From NCBI RefSeq assembly GCF_014205765.1, contig NZ_JACIIZ010000013.1, positions 62,001 to 126,000 on the forward strand: 64,000 nt of DNA, given 5' to 3'. Source of the DNA: Nitrospirillum iridis. GTDB lineage: Bacteria > Pseudomonadota > Alphaproteobacteria > Azospirillales > Azospirillaceae. Made by a program: the position numbers and the translations under genes. Below are positions 41,619-50,200 of the stretch, piece after piece (positions within the stretch are counted from its first letter, which is position 1; every line of letters starts with the position of its first letter). The notes below the pieces were generated by a model. It was not told where the DNA came from and did not search any database. It saw nothing but the letters and a program-made list of their open reading frames with translations.

Positions 41619-44600
41619 TCAGGCGGCGTGCGCCCGTTCCGTTTCATGCCCGGGTTCGGGCACGTCCTTCTCGTGGCTGATCAGCTTGCCGCCCACCAGC
41701 GTCCGCAGCAGGACGTAGAACACCGGCGTCAGGCCCAGGCCGAAGAAGGTCACGCCCAGCATGCCGAAGAACACGGCGACACCCATGGCGTGGCGCATTT
41801 CGGAACCTGGTCCCGTCGACAACACCAGGGGCACGACACCCATGATGAAGGCGATGGAGGTCATCAGGATGGGGCGCAGCCGCAGGCGGCTGGCCTCGAT
41901 CGCCGCCTGGACGGGGGTCTTCCCGTGGATTTCCAGTTCCCGGGCGAACTCCACGATCAGGATGGCGTTCTTGGCCGACAGCCCCACCAGCACCATGAAG
42001 CCGATCTGGGTGAAGATGTTGTTGTCACCGCCCGTCAGCCACAGGCCGGCGAGCGCCGACATCAGGCTCATGGGCACGATCAGCAGGATGGCCAGCGGCA
42101 GGGTCAGGCTCTCGTACTGGGCGGCCAACACCAGGAAGACCAGCAGCACGCTGATGGGGAACACCCACAGGGCGGAGTTGCCGGCCAGGATCTGCTGGTA
42201 GGTCAGGTCGGTCCATTCCAGCTTGATGCCCCGGGGCAGGACCTCATGCGCGATCCGCTCCGCCGCCGCCTGGGCCTGGTTCGAGGAGAACCCGGGCGCC
42301 GGGCCGCTGTTGATGTCGGCGGCGGTGTAGCCGTTGTAACGCACCACCATCTCCGGCCCGTAGGTCTGCGAGACGCTGACCAGCGACGACAGCGGCACCA
42401 TGGTGCCCTGGGCGTTGCGGGTCTTCAGCAGGCCGATGTCATCCGCATGGGCGCGGAACGGGGCGTCAGCCTGCACCCGCACCTGGTAGACGCGGCCGAA
42501 GGTGTTGAAGTCGTTGACGTACAGCGACCCCAGATAGATCTGCATGGTGTCGAAGACGTCGGTGACCGACACGCCCAGCTGCTTGGCCTTCACCCGGTCC
42601 AGGTCGACGTTCAACTGCGGCACGTTGATCTGGTAGCTGGAGAATGTCGGCCCCAACTCCGGCGTCTTCATGGCCTTGGCGATGAAGTCGTTGGACGCCT
42701 TGGCCATGGCCTCGTACCCCAGGGCGCCGGTATCCTCCAGTTGCAGCTTGAAGCCGCCCAGCGTGCCCAGCCCCATCACCGGCGGCGGGGGGAAGACGGC
42801 GATGTAGGCTTCCTTGATGCCCGCATATTCCTTGCGCAGGTTGGCGGCGATCTGGGCGGCGGACACGTGGCCCGGCCGGTTGTCGTAATGGTCCAGCGGG
42901 ACGAAGACGATGCCGGCGCTGGAGCTGTTGGTGAAGCCGTTCACCGACAGGCCGGGGAAGGACACGGCGTGGGTCACGCCGGGCTGCTTCAGGGCGATCT
43001 CGGACATCTTGCGGATGACCTCCTCCGTCCGGTCCAGCGAGGCGCCGTTGGGCAACTGGGCGAAGGTGACCAGGTATTCCTTGTCCTGGGCGGGCACGAA
43101 GCCGCCGGGGACGGCATTGCCCAGATAGAAGGTGACGCCCAGCAGCAGGGCATAGATGCCCAGCATCACGCCCTTGCGCCGGATGACCCCGCCCACACCG
43201 GTGCCGTAAGCGACCGAGCCGCGGTGGAAGACCTTGTTGAACAGCCGGAAGAAGGGGCCGAACACCGCGTTCATGCCCCGGGTCAGCCAATCCTGGCCGT
43301 CATGGTGCCCTTTCAGCAGCAAGGCGGCCAGGGCGGGGGACAGGGTCAGGGAGTTGAAGGCGGAGATGACGGTGGAGATCGCGATGGTCATCGCGAACTG
43401 CCGGTAGAACTGGCCGGTCAGGCCGGTCATGGCGGCCAGCGGCACGAACACGGCCACCAGGGTCAGGGCGATGGCGATGATGGGTCCGCTCACCTCCCGC
43501 ATGGCCTGGTAGGTCGCTTCCTTGGGCGACAGCCCGGCCTCGATGTTGCGCTCCACATTCTCCACCACGACGATGGCGTCGTCGACCACGATGCCGATGG
43601 CCAGCACCATGCCGAACAGCGACAGCGCGTTGATGGAATAGCCGAAGGCCAGCAGCAGGGCGAAGGTGCCGACGATGGAGATGGGCACGGCCAGCAGCGG
43701 GATGATGGAGGCGCGCCAGGTCTGCAGGAAGACGATGACCACGATCACCACCAGGGTGATGGCTTCCAGCAGGGTGTGGATGACGGCGTCGATGCTGGCG
43801 CGGACGAACTGCGTCGGGTCATAGACGATGCGGTATTCCACGCCCGGCGGCATGTCGGCGGACAGTTCCTTCATCGCCTCGCGGACCTGGTCGGAAATGG
43901 CCAGCGAGTTGGCGCCGGGCGACTGGTTGATGGCCAGGGCCACGGCCGGGCTGTTGTCCAGCAGCGCGCGCAGGCCGTATTCGGACGCCCCCAGCTCGAT
44001 ACGGGCCACGTCACGCAGATAGGTGACGCCGCCGTCGGCCGTGGTCTGCAGGATGATGTCGCCGAACTCGGCTTCCGTCCTCAGACGGCCGCGGGCGTTG
44101 ACCGACAGCTGCAGGGGCACGCCCTTCACCGAGGGGGAGGAGCCGATGACACCCGCCGCCACCTGGACGTTCTGGTCGCGGATGGCGGCCACCACGTCCT
44201 CGGCGGTCAGGTTGTGCTGGGCCACCTTCTGCGGATCCAGCCAGACGCGCATGGAATAGTCGCCCGAGCCCCAGACCAGCACCTCGCCCACGCCCTGGAT
44301 GCGCGCCAGCCGGTCCTTGACGTTCAGGACGGCGTAGTTGCGCAGATAGGTCATGTCGTACTGGTTGCTGGGCGAGATCAGGTGCACCACCATGGTCAGG
44401 GTGGGTGAACTCTTGATCGTCGTGACCCCCAGGCGCTGCACGTCCTCCGGCAGGCGTGTCAGCGCCTGCGAGACGCGGTTCTGCACCATCTGTTGGGCCA
44501 GGTCGGGATTGGTGCCCAGCTTGAAGGTGACCGTCACCGCCAGGTTGCCGTCGCTGTTGGCCTGCGACTGCATGTACAGCATGTTTTCCACGCCGTTGAT

Positions 44601-44810
44601 CTGCTCTTCCAACGGCGCGGCGACGGTCTCGGCGATGACCTTGGGGTTGGCGCCCGGGTACTGGGCGTGGACCACCACGGTGGCGGGGACCACCTCGGGA
44701 TATTCCGAGATGGGCAGTTGGAACAGTGATATCAGGCCGGCCATGAAGATGGCCACCGACAGCACGCCGGCGAAGATCGGCCGGTCGATGAAAAAACGTG
44801 AGATGTTCAT
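41619..44810 (-). CDS. RND multidrug efflux permease, HAE1 family (AcrB/MexB-like)
   Basis: This 1063-residue protein has the full RND layout: 12 transmembrane helices, two large periplasmic loops, an N-terminal MNISRFFIDRPIFAGVLSVA, the proton-relay Asp pair in IGIVVDDAIVVVENVERN and the Lys in GLSAKNAILIVEF. The porter loop contains the VLDNSPAVALAI-like/ASEYGLRALLDNSPA block. It exports hydrophobic drugs or toxic metabolites with the adaptor encoded 39 bp upstream. No outer-membrane TolC-like gene is in the operon, so a chromosomal TolC elsewhere must serve. No local TetR/MarR repressor is seen. Confidence 0.95.
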   Translation of the reverse strand: MNISRFFIDRPIFAGVLSVAIFMAGLISLFQLPISEYPEVVPATVVVHAQYPGANPKVIAETVAAPLEEQINGVENMLYMQSQANSDGNLAVTVTFKLGTNPDLAQQMVQNRVSQALTRLPEDVQRLGVTTIKSSPTLTMVVHLISPSNQYDMTYLRNYAVLNVKDRLARIQGVGEVLVWGSGDYSMRVWLDPQKVAQHNLTAEDVVAAIRDQNVQVAAGVIGSSPSVKGVPLQLSVNARGRLRTEAEFGDIILQTTADGGVTYLRDVARIELGASEYGLRALLDNSPAVALAINQSPGANSLAISDQVREAMKELSADMPPGVEYRIVYDPTQFVRASIDAVIHTLLEAITLVVIVVIVFLQTWRASIIPLLAVPISIVGTFALLLAFGYSINALSLFGMVLAIGIVVDDAIVVVENVERNIEAGLSPKEATYQAMREVSGPIIAIALTLVAVFVPLAAMTGLTGQFYRQFAMTIAISTVISAFNSLTLSPALAALLLKGHHDGQDWLTRGMNAVFGPFFRLFNKVFHRGSVAYGTGVGGVIRRKGVMLGIYALLLGVTFYLGNAVPGGFVPAQDKEYLVTFAQLPNGASLDRTEEVIRKMSEIALKQPGVTHAVSFPGLSVNGFTNSSSAGIVFVPLDHYDNRPGHVSAAQIAANLRKEYAGIKEAYIAVFPPPPVMGLGTLGGFKLQLEDTGALGYEAMAKASNDFIAKAMKTPELGPTFSSYQINVPQLNVDLDRVKAKQLGVSVTDVFDTMQIYLGSLYVNDFNTFGRVYQVRVQADAPFRAHADDIGLLKTRNAQGTMVPLSSLVSVSQTYGPEMVVRYNGYTAADINSGPAPGFSSNQAQAAAERIAHEVLPRGIKLEWTDLTYQQILAGNSALWVFPISVLLVFLVLAAQYESLTLPLAILLIVPMSLMSALAGLWLTGGDNNIFTQIGFMVLVGLSAKNAILIVEFARELEIHGKTPVQAAIEASRLRLRPILMTSIAFIMGVVPLVLSTGPGSEMRHAMGVAVFFGMLGVTFFGLGLTPVFYVLLRTLVGGKLISHEKDVPEPGHETERAHAA

Positions 44811-44849
44811 GGCTGTTCTCGATGGAACGGGGCTGGTCGGATACGGCCC

Positions 44850-46058
44850 TTACAGGGCCGAACCCGACGCGGCGTGCCGTGTGTCGGGGGCGGCGGTCTC
44901 ACCCGCCATGGCGACGTTCTTGGGCTTCACGGCATCGCCGGGGCGGGCGAACTGCACGCCGTTGACGACGATGCGCTCGCCGGCCTTCACGCCCTTGGTG
45001 ATGACGCGCAACCCGTCCTGCAGCGGGCCGACGGCGACCTCGCGATAGGCCACCTTGTTGTCGTCACCCACCACCAGGACGTACTTCTTGTCCTGGTCGG
45101 TGCCGATGGCGCGGTCATCCACCAGCAGGGCGTCGTGCGGGGTGCTGCCGCCCACCTTGAGGCGGGCATAGAGGCCGGGAACCAGCAGGCCATCCGGATT
45201 GTCGAACTTGGCGCGCACGCGGATGGTGCCGGAAACGGTGTCCAGGTGATTGTCCACATGCTCCACCACGCCGGCGCGGGAATAGCCGTCCTCGGTGGCG
45301 AGGCCCAGTTGCACCGGGGCATGGCCGTCCTTCACGCTGGCGATGTAGCGCAGGTAGGTCTGCTCATCCACGTCGAAGGAGGCGTAGATAGGCGAGACGG
45401 ACACCAGCGTCGTCAGGGGCACGCCACTGGCGCCGGCGGCCACGATGTTGCCCACCGTGATCTCCGCCCGGCTGACACGGCCGTCCACTGGCGCCACCAC
45501 ACGGGTGTAGCCCAGGTTCAGCCTCGCCACCTGCAGGGCCGCTTCGGCGGCCTTCACATCGGCCGTGGCCGTGCGGAAGCTGTTCTCCCGGTCATCCAGA
45601 TCGCGCTGGGGGATGGCGCTGCTGGTGATCAGCTTGCGGGCGCGCTCCAGATCCGTGCTGGCATAGCGCTGGCGCGACTGGGCGGAGGCCAGGTTGGCCT
45701 CCGCCCGGTCCACTTCCGCCTGGAAGGGGCGGGGGTCGATAGTGAACAACGGGTCGCCCTTCTTCACCAGGGCGCCGTTCTTGAAATTCACGGCGACGAT
45801 GGGGCCGGAGATCTGAGGACGGATGTCCACATGCTCCACCGCCTCCAGTCGGCCGGAATAGCTCTGCCAGTCGACGACGGTGCGGGTAATGACGGGGGCG
45901 ACGTCCACCTCCGCCACCGGGGCGGCGGGGGGCGGAGCCGAGGCCTGGGCCCCGCCGGGACCGCGCAGGTAGAAGCCGCCGAGGGCGGCCAGGGCGACGC
46001 CGGAAGCCAGCGCCAGCGCCAGTTTGGCCTTCGTTGGCTTGGTGGATGTGTTGGACAT
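44850..46058 (-). CDS. RND efflux periplasmic adaptor (membrane fusion protein, AcrA/MexA-like)
   Basis: An N-terminal membrane anchor (LALALASGVALAALGGFYL), without a lipobox, precedes the lipoyl, hairpin and barrel domains: VEHVDIRPQISGPIVAVNFKNG-type lipoyl half, a coiled coil rich in Glu/Ala/Arg, VDGRVSRAEITVGNIVAAG, and the C-terminal beta-barrel. The 402-residue length is normal. It starts the adaptor-permease pair and is preceded by the hydrolase gene with a 32-bp gap. Confidence 0.93.
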   Translation of the reverse strand: MSNTSTKPTKAKLALALASGVALAALGGFYLRGPGGAQASAPPPAAPVAEVDVAPVITRTVVDWQSYSGRLEAVEHVDIRPQISGPIVAVNFKNGALVKKGDPLFTIDPRPFQAEVDRAEANLASAQSRQRYASTDLERARKLITSSAIPQRDLDDRENSFRTATADVKAAEAALQVARLNLGYTRVVAPVDGRVSRAEITVGNIVAAGASGVPLTTLVSVSPIYASFDVDEQTYLRYIASVKDGHAPVQLGLATEDGYSRAGVVEHVDNHLDTVSGTIRVRAKFDNPDGLLVPGLYARLKVGGSTPHDALLVDDRAIGTDQDKKYVLVVGDDNKVAYREVAVGPLQDGLRVITKGVKAGERIVVNGVQFARPGDAVKPKNVAMAGETAAPDTRHAASGSAL

Positions 46059-46090
46059 GGGGGTACTCCTTGACTGGCGTTGGCGGGGCG

Positions 46091-46957
46091 TTACAGGCGA
46101 CGCCCGAGGAAGTTGGCGATGGCCGCCAGGACCGCGGGATTGGTGGCCAGGTCGGCATGGGAAACGCGGGGGAAGCGGGTCACTTCGGTGGGCACGCCGG
46201 ACCCGATCAACTGGCCCGCATACTTCTCAGCCTCGACATGCAGCACGTCGTTCTGGGCGGTGATGACCAGCGCCGGCGGCAGGCCGGCCAGACGCCGGGA
46301 TTCCAGCGGCGCCGCATAGGGGTGCAGGCGCTGTGCGGCTTCCGGCAGGTAGGCGCGGTAGCATTTGGCGCAGTCGGACACGGTGATGTCCGAACTCAGC
46401 AGCCGCTCATCGCCCACCCGGGTCAGGCTGGGGTCCAGCATGGGACCGACCAGCACCTGGGCCTTCAGCGGCACGTCGCCCTGGTCGCGGGCGATGAAGG
46501 TGAGCGAGGCGACGATGTGGCCGCCGGCGTCATAGCCGGCCACACCCAGGCGGTTGGCCGCACCACCAAAGTCGCGGGCATGCTGGGCGACCCACAGGGC
46601 GGCGCGGTAGGCGTCGCCCGGGGCGGCGGGGAAGGGGTGGGCGGGGGCCAGGGAATAGCCCACGGAGACGACGAAGGCGGGCGTGTGATGGGCGATGAAC
46701 CGGGCGGCCGGATCGGCATCATCCAACCCGCCCTTGGTGAAGCCGCCGCCGTGGAATACCAGGACCACCGGCAACGACGGCCGCAGGGTTTTGGCCGCCG
46801 CCGCGGGCCGGTACAGGCGCAGCGTCACATCCTGGGCATAGCCCGGGATGCGCGTTTCGCAGATGGTGATGCCGTCCGCGCCACCGGCCACGCCGCCGGC
46901 AATTTCACTGATGTTTTGGCTCAATGGCCTGGACATTTCACATGGGTGCCGCAGCAC
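46091..46957 (-). CDS. Alpha/beta hydrolase (HSL-like) with Asp at the nucleophile position
   Basis: The fold is of the hormone-sensitive-lipase type: oxyanion HGGG (residues 69-72), SVGYSLAPAHPFPAAPGD and the elbow VAGYDAGGHIVASL. In that elbow the usual Ser of GDSAGG is Asp143 (G-Y-D-A-G-G). Candidate acid and base are Asp237 (ITAQNDVL) and His267 (FPRVSHADL). Esterase activity by the normal Ser mechanism is therefore unlikely; an Asp nucleophile occurs in dehalogenases and epoxide hydrolases. It is the first gene of the efflux operon. The start is uncertain: GTG 46957 abuts AGGAGGG; ATG 46936 is the alternative. Confidence 0.8.
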   Translation of the reverse strand: MLRHPCEMSRPLSQNISEIAGGVAGGADGITICETRIPGYAQDVTLRLYRPAAAAKTLRPSLPVVLVFHGGGFTKGGLDDADPAARFIAHHTPAFVVSVGYSLAPAHPFPAAPGDAYRAALWVAQHARDFGGAANRLGVAGYDAGGHIVASLTFIARDQGDVPLKAQVLVGPMLDPSLTRVGDERLLSSDITVSDCAKCYRAYLPEAAQRLHPYAAPLESRRLAGLPPALVITAQNDVLHVEAEKYAGQLIGSGVPTEVTRFPRVSHADLATNPAVLAAIANFLGRRL

Positions 46958-47133
46958 CCCTCCTGGTTATGACAGGGTGGACTGTATGGAAGGTGTTGTG
47001 GCGAATAAATAAGCATTCAGCCGCAACACAATTCGGATTTGATGAATAATGGCGTCGTTGGTGACGCTGCCGCCGGCCGCGACGTTGTGCGTCGCAGCGT
47101 GCGCGGGCTCGAATTGTCGACAGAAGGCGGGGG

Positions 47134-47310
47134 TCAGAAACCCTGCAGCATGACGCCGATAAAGGGGAACAGGTCCCGCAGCACGACGCCGGCGAACAGG
47201 GAGAGCGCGCCACTCAAGGCGGCCAACACCATCAGGATGATACGCGTATCCGGGGACAACCGGCGGTGATGGGCGTCATAGGGGACGGCCAAGGGGGTCG
47301 GTGCGGCCAT
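47134..47310 (-). CDS. Small membrane protein
   Basis: The 58-residue product starts at ATG 47310 behind a CAGGAG site. It has a hydrophilic N-terminus with HHRRLSPDTR and one long hydrophobic stretch (IILMVLAALSGALSLFAGVVL) that ends in DLFPFIGVMLQGF. It is on the same strand as the efflux operon and 177 bp upstream of it. No family recognised. Confidence 0.55.
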   Translation of the reverse strand: MAAPTPLAVPYDAHHRRLSPDTRIILMVLAALSGALSLFAGVVLRDLFPFIGVMLQGF

Positions 47311-47854
47311 GGTCTTCGGCTCCTGATCGGCTTGGGTGGCACCCGGCATACCGTGGCGCGGGCGGCGGTCGCGTCCCGTTTCCGGTCGTCAAAGCGGCGG
47401 AAGAACGGGCGGCGGTATCAGCCGCGGGGCCAACGGCGGTTGCCGGGCAACAGGCGTGGGGTGGCGCGTCGGACGACGCGCCGGAATGACGAGGCCGCGC
47501 CCATTTCCACACCGGGGAAAGGACGGTCAGGCCAAGGGCTAAGGGTTGGTGCCCCGAATGGGGCGGTTTCACGAAAGCGGGCTGGGGGCCCAGGCCTCAC
47601 CGCCGGTCCCCTGACCTGCGGTGCAGCAACAGTCACATCATAGCGAACGCCGCCCTAGGCGGAATACGCGATAATCCGAATAGTCTGTTTAGGAAAGACC
47701 GCATAATCGAGGGCGTCAGAGCGCCCCGCGCGCTGCGGGTGCGTCCATCCACCGGATGGGTATAGGGTCCGCCGGGCTATGGTTGCATTGACTTGATGTA
47801 CCATTCCTTTTGGTTGCTGTATATTTTTTTGGTGCGACGGTGGGGGTGGTGGCC
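47311..47854. other. Non-coding gap with no recognised feature
   Basis: This 544-bp region has several overlapping open frames on both strands in very GC-rich DNA (47380-47640), none with a family match or a good start. The part at 47640-47830 is AT-richer and likely contains the promoter of the ADP-ribosyltransferase gene (ATTTTTTTGG near 47823). Nothing more can be said. Confidence 0.4.
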
Positions 47855-48985
47855 ATGGAACAGCGAGCGATGGCGGCGCGACGCGCCCCCGTCTCGGGGA
47901 TCGGGAGGGAGCGGTCGGGACAGGGCGGCATGTCCGCCAAGGCCCAGCCCGAGCGCCTGTTGCAGATGGCGGCGGGCCTCGCGGCTGGATCGGGACCAGC
48001 GCGACTTGCCGGTCTGTCCGCCGTCTTGAACTCTTCCGCCCCCGTTCAGCGGGTGGTCATCCCGCAAGCGGATATACCGGGGCTGGCTGCCGATTTCGAC
48101 ACGACCCAGTTGGGCCCGGCCACGCAGGTTGTCGAACAGTTGCAGGCGGGGGGCAGGCGGACCTCGCTTCAGCTGCTGGAACAGCGTATCCGGCTGGCCG
48201 ATCAGGCTGAAAATACGGCCAACAACAAGACCCTGATCGCTGAATTGAACCGCCTGCTGACGCTGGGGGTTGGCGATGTGGCGGAAAGCGCCACGTCGGG
48301 GTTGGGCGAAAAGATGGCTCTCGCTTGGCGATATACGGGTGCCGACCAGGTCAATGACGATGTCCGCGCCGGTGTACGGACCTGGGTTTCCGGCGTGCCG
48401 GGGACGGTCGTCAACTGGCGGATGATCGGCCAACACCTGCGCGGTCTCTTGCCGAACCAGGACTACGAGGGGGTCGGGGCCACCGCCCCTGAAACGTTGA
48501 CGCCGTTGAATCCCCTGCAGACGAACGAGGAGCGGGGGCGGGACGCCATGGCCGCCGCGTCGCAGCGCATCAATTTGGCCCTGGCGCAATTGCCGGCCCA
48601 TGAGGGGCCCAGCTATCGCCAGAGCGGTGTGGCCAACAGTACCGTGTACGGCGGCGCCATCCATGTCGGTGACTATATCCGCGACCCATCCTTCGTGTCG
48701 ACCAGCGCGCTGCGCATGAATGGCTCCGCCGGGGATTGGGGCGCGCCGGGCACGGTCCAGCAGCCCAAGGCCTATTTCATCATCCAGGGGCGCACCGGCC
48801 GGTACATTTCCAAGGCCGCCCAGCAGGAGGAAGGACAGCACGAGGTGCTGTTCCGCAACGATACGCCGTTCCGCGTCGACAGGATCACCAACATCCGCGG
48901 GACCACCTTCTTCGTCTATGTGACGGAGGCTCAGCCGCCGCAGGGTGCCAATGTGAAGAATCCGTACAACGGCAACGACCTGTAG
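47855..48985 (+). CDS. ADP-ribosyltransferase toxin-like protein (R-S-E class, QxE motif), possible injection-system cargo
   Basis: The C-terminal third has the R-S-E ART layout: Arg255 (GPSYRQSG), the STS motif (FVSTSA, residues 282-284) and Gln328-His-Glu330 in GQHEVLFRND, a QxE form as in C3-like enzymes rather than ExE. Between them YFIIQGRTGRYIS matches the ART core. Residues 32-66 (LLQMAAGL … LAGLSAVLNSSAPVQRV) resemble the short MAN/NSS-type repeats at the N-terminus of proteins loaded into extracellular contractile injection systems (eCIS). There is no Sec signal. The start ATG 47855 is the best of several. No partner immunity gene is obvious. NAD-dependent modification of a host or competitor protein is the likely activity. 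Confidence 0.78.
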   Translation: MEQRAMAARRAPVSGIGRERSGQGGMSAKAQPERLLQMAAGLAAGSGPARLAGLSAVLNSSAPVQRVVIPQADIPGLAADFDTTQLGPATQVVEQLQAGGRRTSLQLLEQRIRLADQAENTANNKTLIAELNRLLTLGVGDVAESATSGLGEKMALAWRYTGADQVNDDVRAGVRTWVSGVPGTVVNWRMIGQHLRGLLPNQDYEGVGATAPETLTPLNPLQTNEERGRDAMAAASQRINLALAQLPAHEGPSYRQSGVANSTVYGGAIHVGDYIRDPSFVSTSALRMNGSAGDWGAPGTVQQPKAYFIIQGRTGRYISKAAQQEEGQHEVLFRNDTPFRVDRITNIRGTTFFVYVTEAQPPQGANVKNPYNGNDL

Positions 48986-49034
48986 GTCACAGCGCGCCTT
49001 AAGGTTTGGTCGACGTCCCGTGGCGGGCGCGGCC

Positions 49035-50027
49035 TCACGCGCAGATCAGGCACTTCTCCTCCTCATCCACGTCGGCTGGCGCGGGCGTGGCGGGTTTATC
49101 GGGGCAGGTGATGGTGGATTGGCCGTTGAACAGGGGGCAGCTGTCGAACAGATCCGCCACCCAATCCACGAACACCCGCACCTTGGGTGACAGGTGGCGG
49201 TTGTGGGGATAGACGGCGGAGATGGGCATGGGCTCGGGCTTCCACCGCGGCAGCAGTTCCACCAACTGTCCGGACAGCAGGTGGGGCTTGGCCATGAAGT
49301 AGGGCGGCTGGATTATGCCCAGGCCTTCCAGACCGCAGGTCAGGTAGGCGTCGGAATCGTTGACGGCCACGGGGCCGGAAGTCTTCACCTCCTGCACCTC
49401 GCCCTCCACGATGAAGGACAGGTCGATGGTCTTGCCGGTGCGGCTGTGGAAATAGTTCACCGCCTGGTGCCGTTCCAGATCCTCCAACGTTTCCGGCAGG
49501 CCGTAGGCCGAGATATAGGCTGGGCTGGCGCAGGTCACCCCCTGGAACACGCCCACGCGTCGGGCGATCAAGCTGCTGTCCTGCAGGTGGCCGACGCGGA
49601 CGACGCAGTCCACGCCGTCCTGTACCAGGTCCACCGGCCGGTCGCCCATGCCGATCATCAACTCGATATCCGGATACTGGCGGCGGAACTCATGGACGCG
49701 CGGGATGACCAGCAGCCGGCCGATGGCGCCCGGCATGTCCACCCGCAACTTGCCGCGCGGGTTCTTCTTCATGTTGGCGAAGGAGGATTCCGCCTCGTCG
49801 ATGTCGGACAGGATGCGGATGGCGCGCTCGTAATAGGCGGCGCCATCGGGCGTCAGGCTCAGGCGCCGCGTCGTCCGTTGCAACAGGCGCACACCCAGGA
49901 ACCCTTCCAGGTTCTGGATGATGGTGGTGACGGACGCGCGGGGCAGGCCCAGCGTGTCCGCCGCCTTGGAGAAACTGTTCACTTCCACGATGCGGGTGAA
50001 CACCTGCATCGCCTGCAACTTGTCCAT
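49035..50027 (-). CDS. LysR-family transcriptional regulator
   Basis: The N-terminus MDKLQAMQVFTRIVEVNSF, then AADTLGLPRASVTTIIQNLE, is the LysR winged helix-turn-helix; the rest is a periplasmic-binding-protein-like ligand domain with QAVNYFHSRTGK. The product is 330 residues with ATG 50027. An unusual Cys pair (CPDK and EEKCLICA) lies in the tail. Adjacent genes are the ADP-ribosyltransferase (convergent end) and the TonB receptor; the target and inducer are unknown. Confidence 0.88.
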   Translation of the reverse strand: MDKLQAMQVFTRIVEVNSFSKAADTLGLPRASVTTIIQNLEGFLGVRLLQRTTRRLSLTPDGAAYYERAIRILSDIDEAESSFANMKKNPRGKLRVDMPGAIGRLLVIPRVHEFRRQYPDIELMIGMGDRPVDLVQDGVDCVVRVGHLQDSSLIARRVGVFQGVTCASPAYISAYGLPETLEDLERHQAVNYFHSRTGKTIDLSFIVEGEVQEVKTSGPVAVNDSDAYLTCGLEGLGIIQPPYFMAKPHLLSGQLVELLPRWKPEPMPISAVYPHNRHLSPKVRVFVDWVADLFDSCPLFNGQSTITCPDKPATPAPADVDEEEKCLICA

Positions 50028-50151
50028 GGGTGTCCCCGGAGCGAGCGTGGTCCGGAGCAATGTAGGCGGCACGGCCGTCCGGTTCCAGGGCCGCGGCGCG
50101 CAGCCCTGGAACCTTCCGTGGGATGAGCCGGGTTATAGCCGGCTGCGTTAA

Positions 50152-50200
50152 CGCAGCTTCACGCCCAAAGGCGATTCCGCCTTCGGGCGATCTGCTCTAG
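50152..50200 (-). repeat. Interspersed palindromic repeat (REP-like), copy 2, also terminator-like
   Basis: On the minus strand this reads CTAGAGCAGATCGCCCGAAG… and forms a 12-bp stem (CGCCCGAAGGCG/CGCCTTTGGGCG, one G-U pair) with a 4-nt loop. It is the inverted counterpart of 8020-8066. It begins within the stop codon (TAG) of the TonB receptor gene, so it may also end that transcript. No T-run follows. Confidence 0.7.

Noticed and set aside
41607-44408. A 933-codon open frame on the plus strand
   Set aside because: It is antisense to the RND permease gene, with composition (His, Gln, Gly, Asp) typical of an antisense frame in GC-rich DNA.
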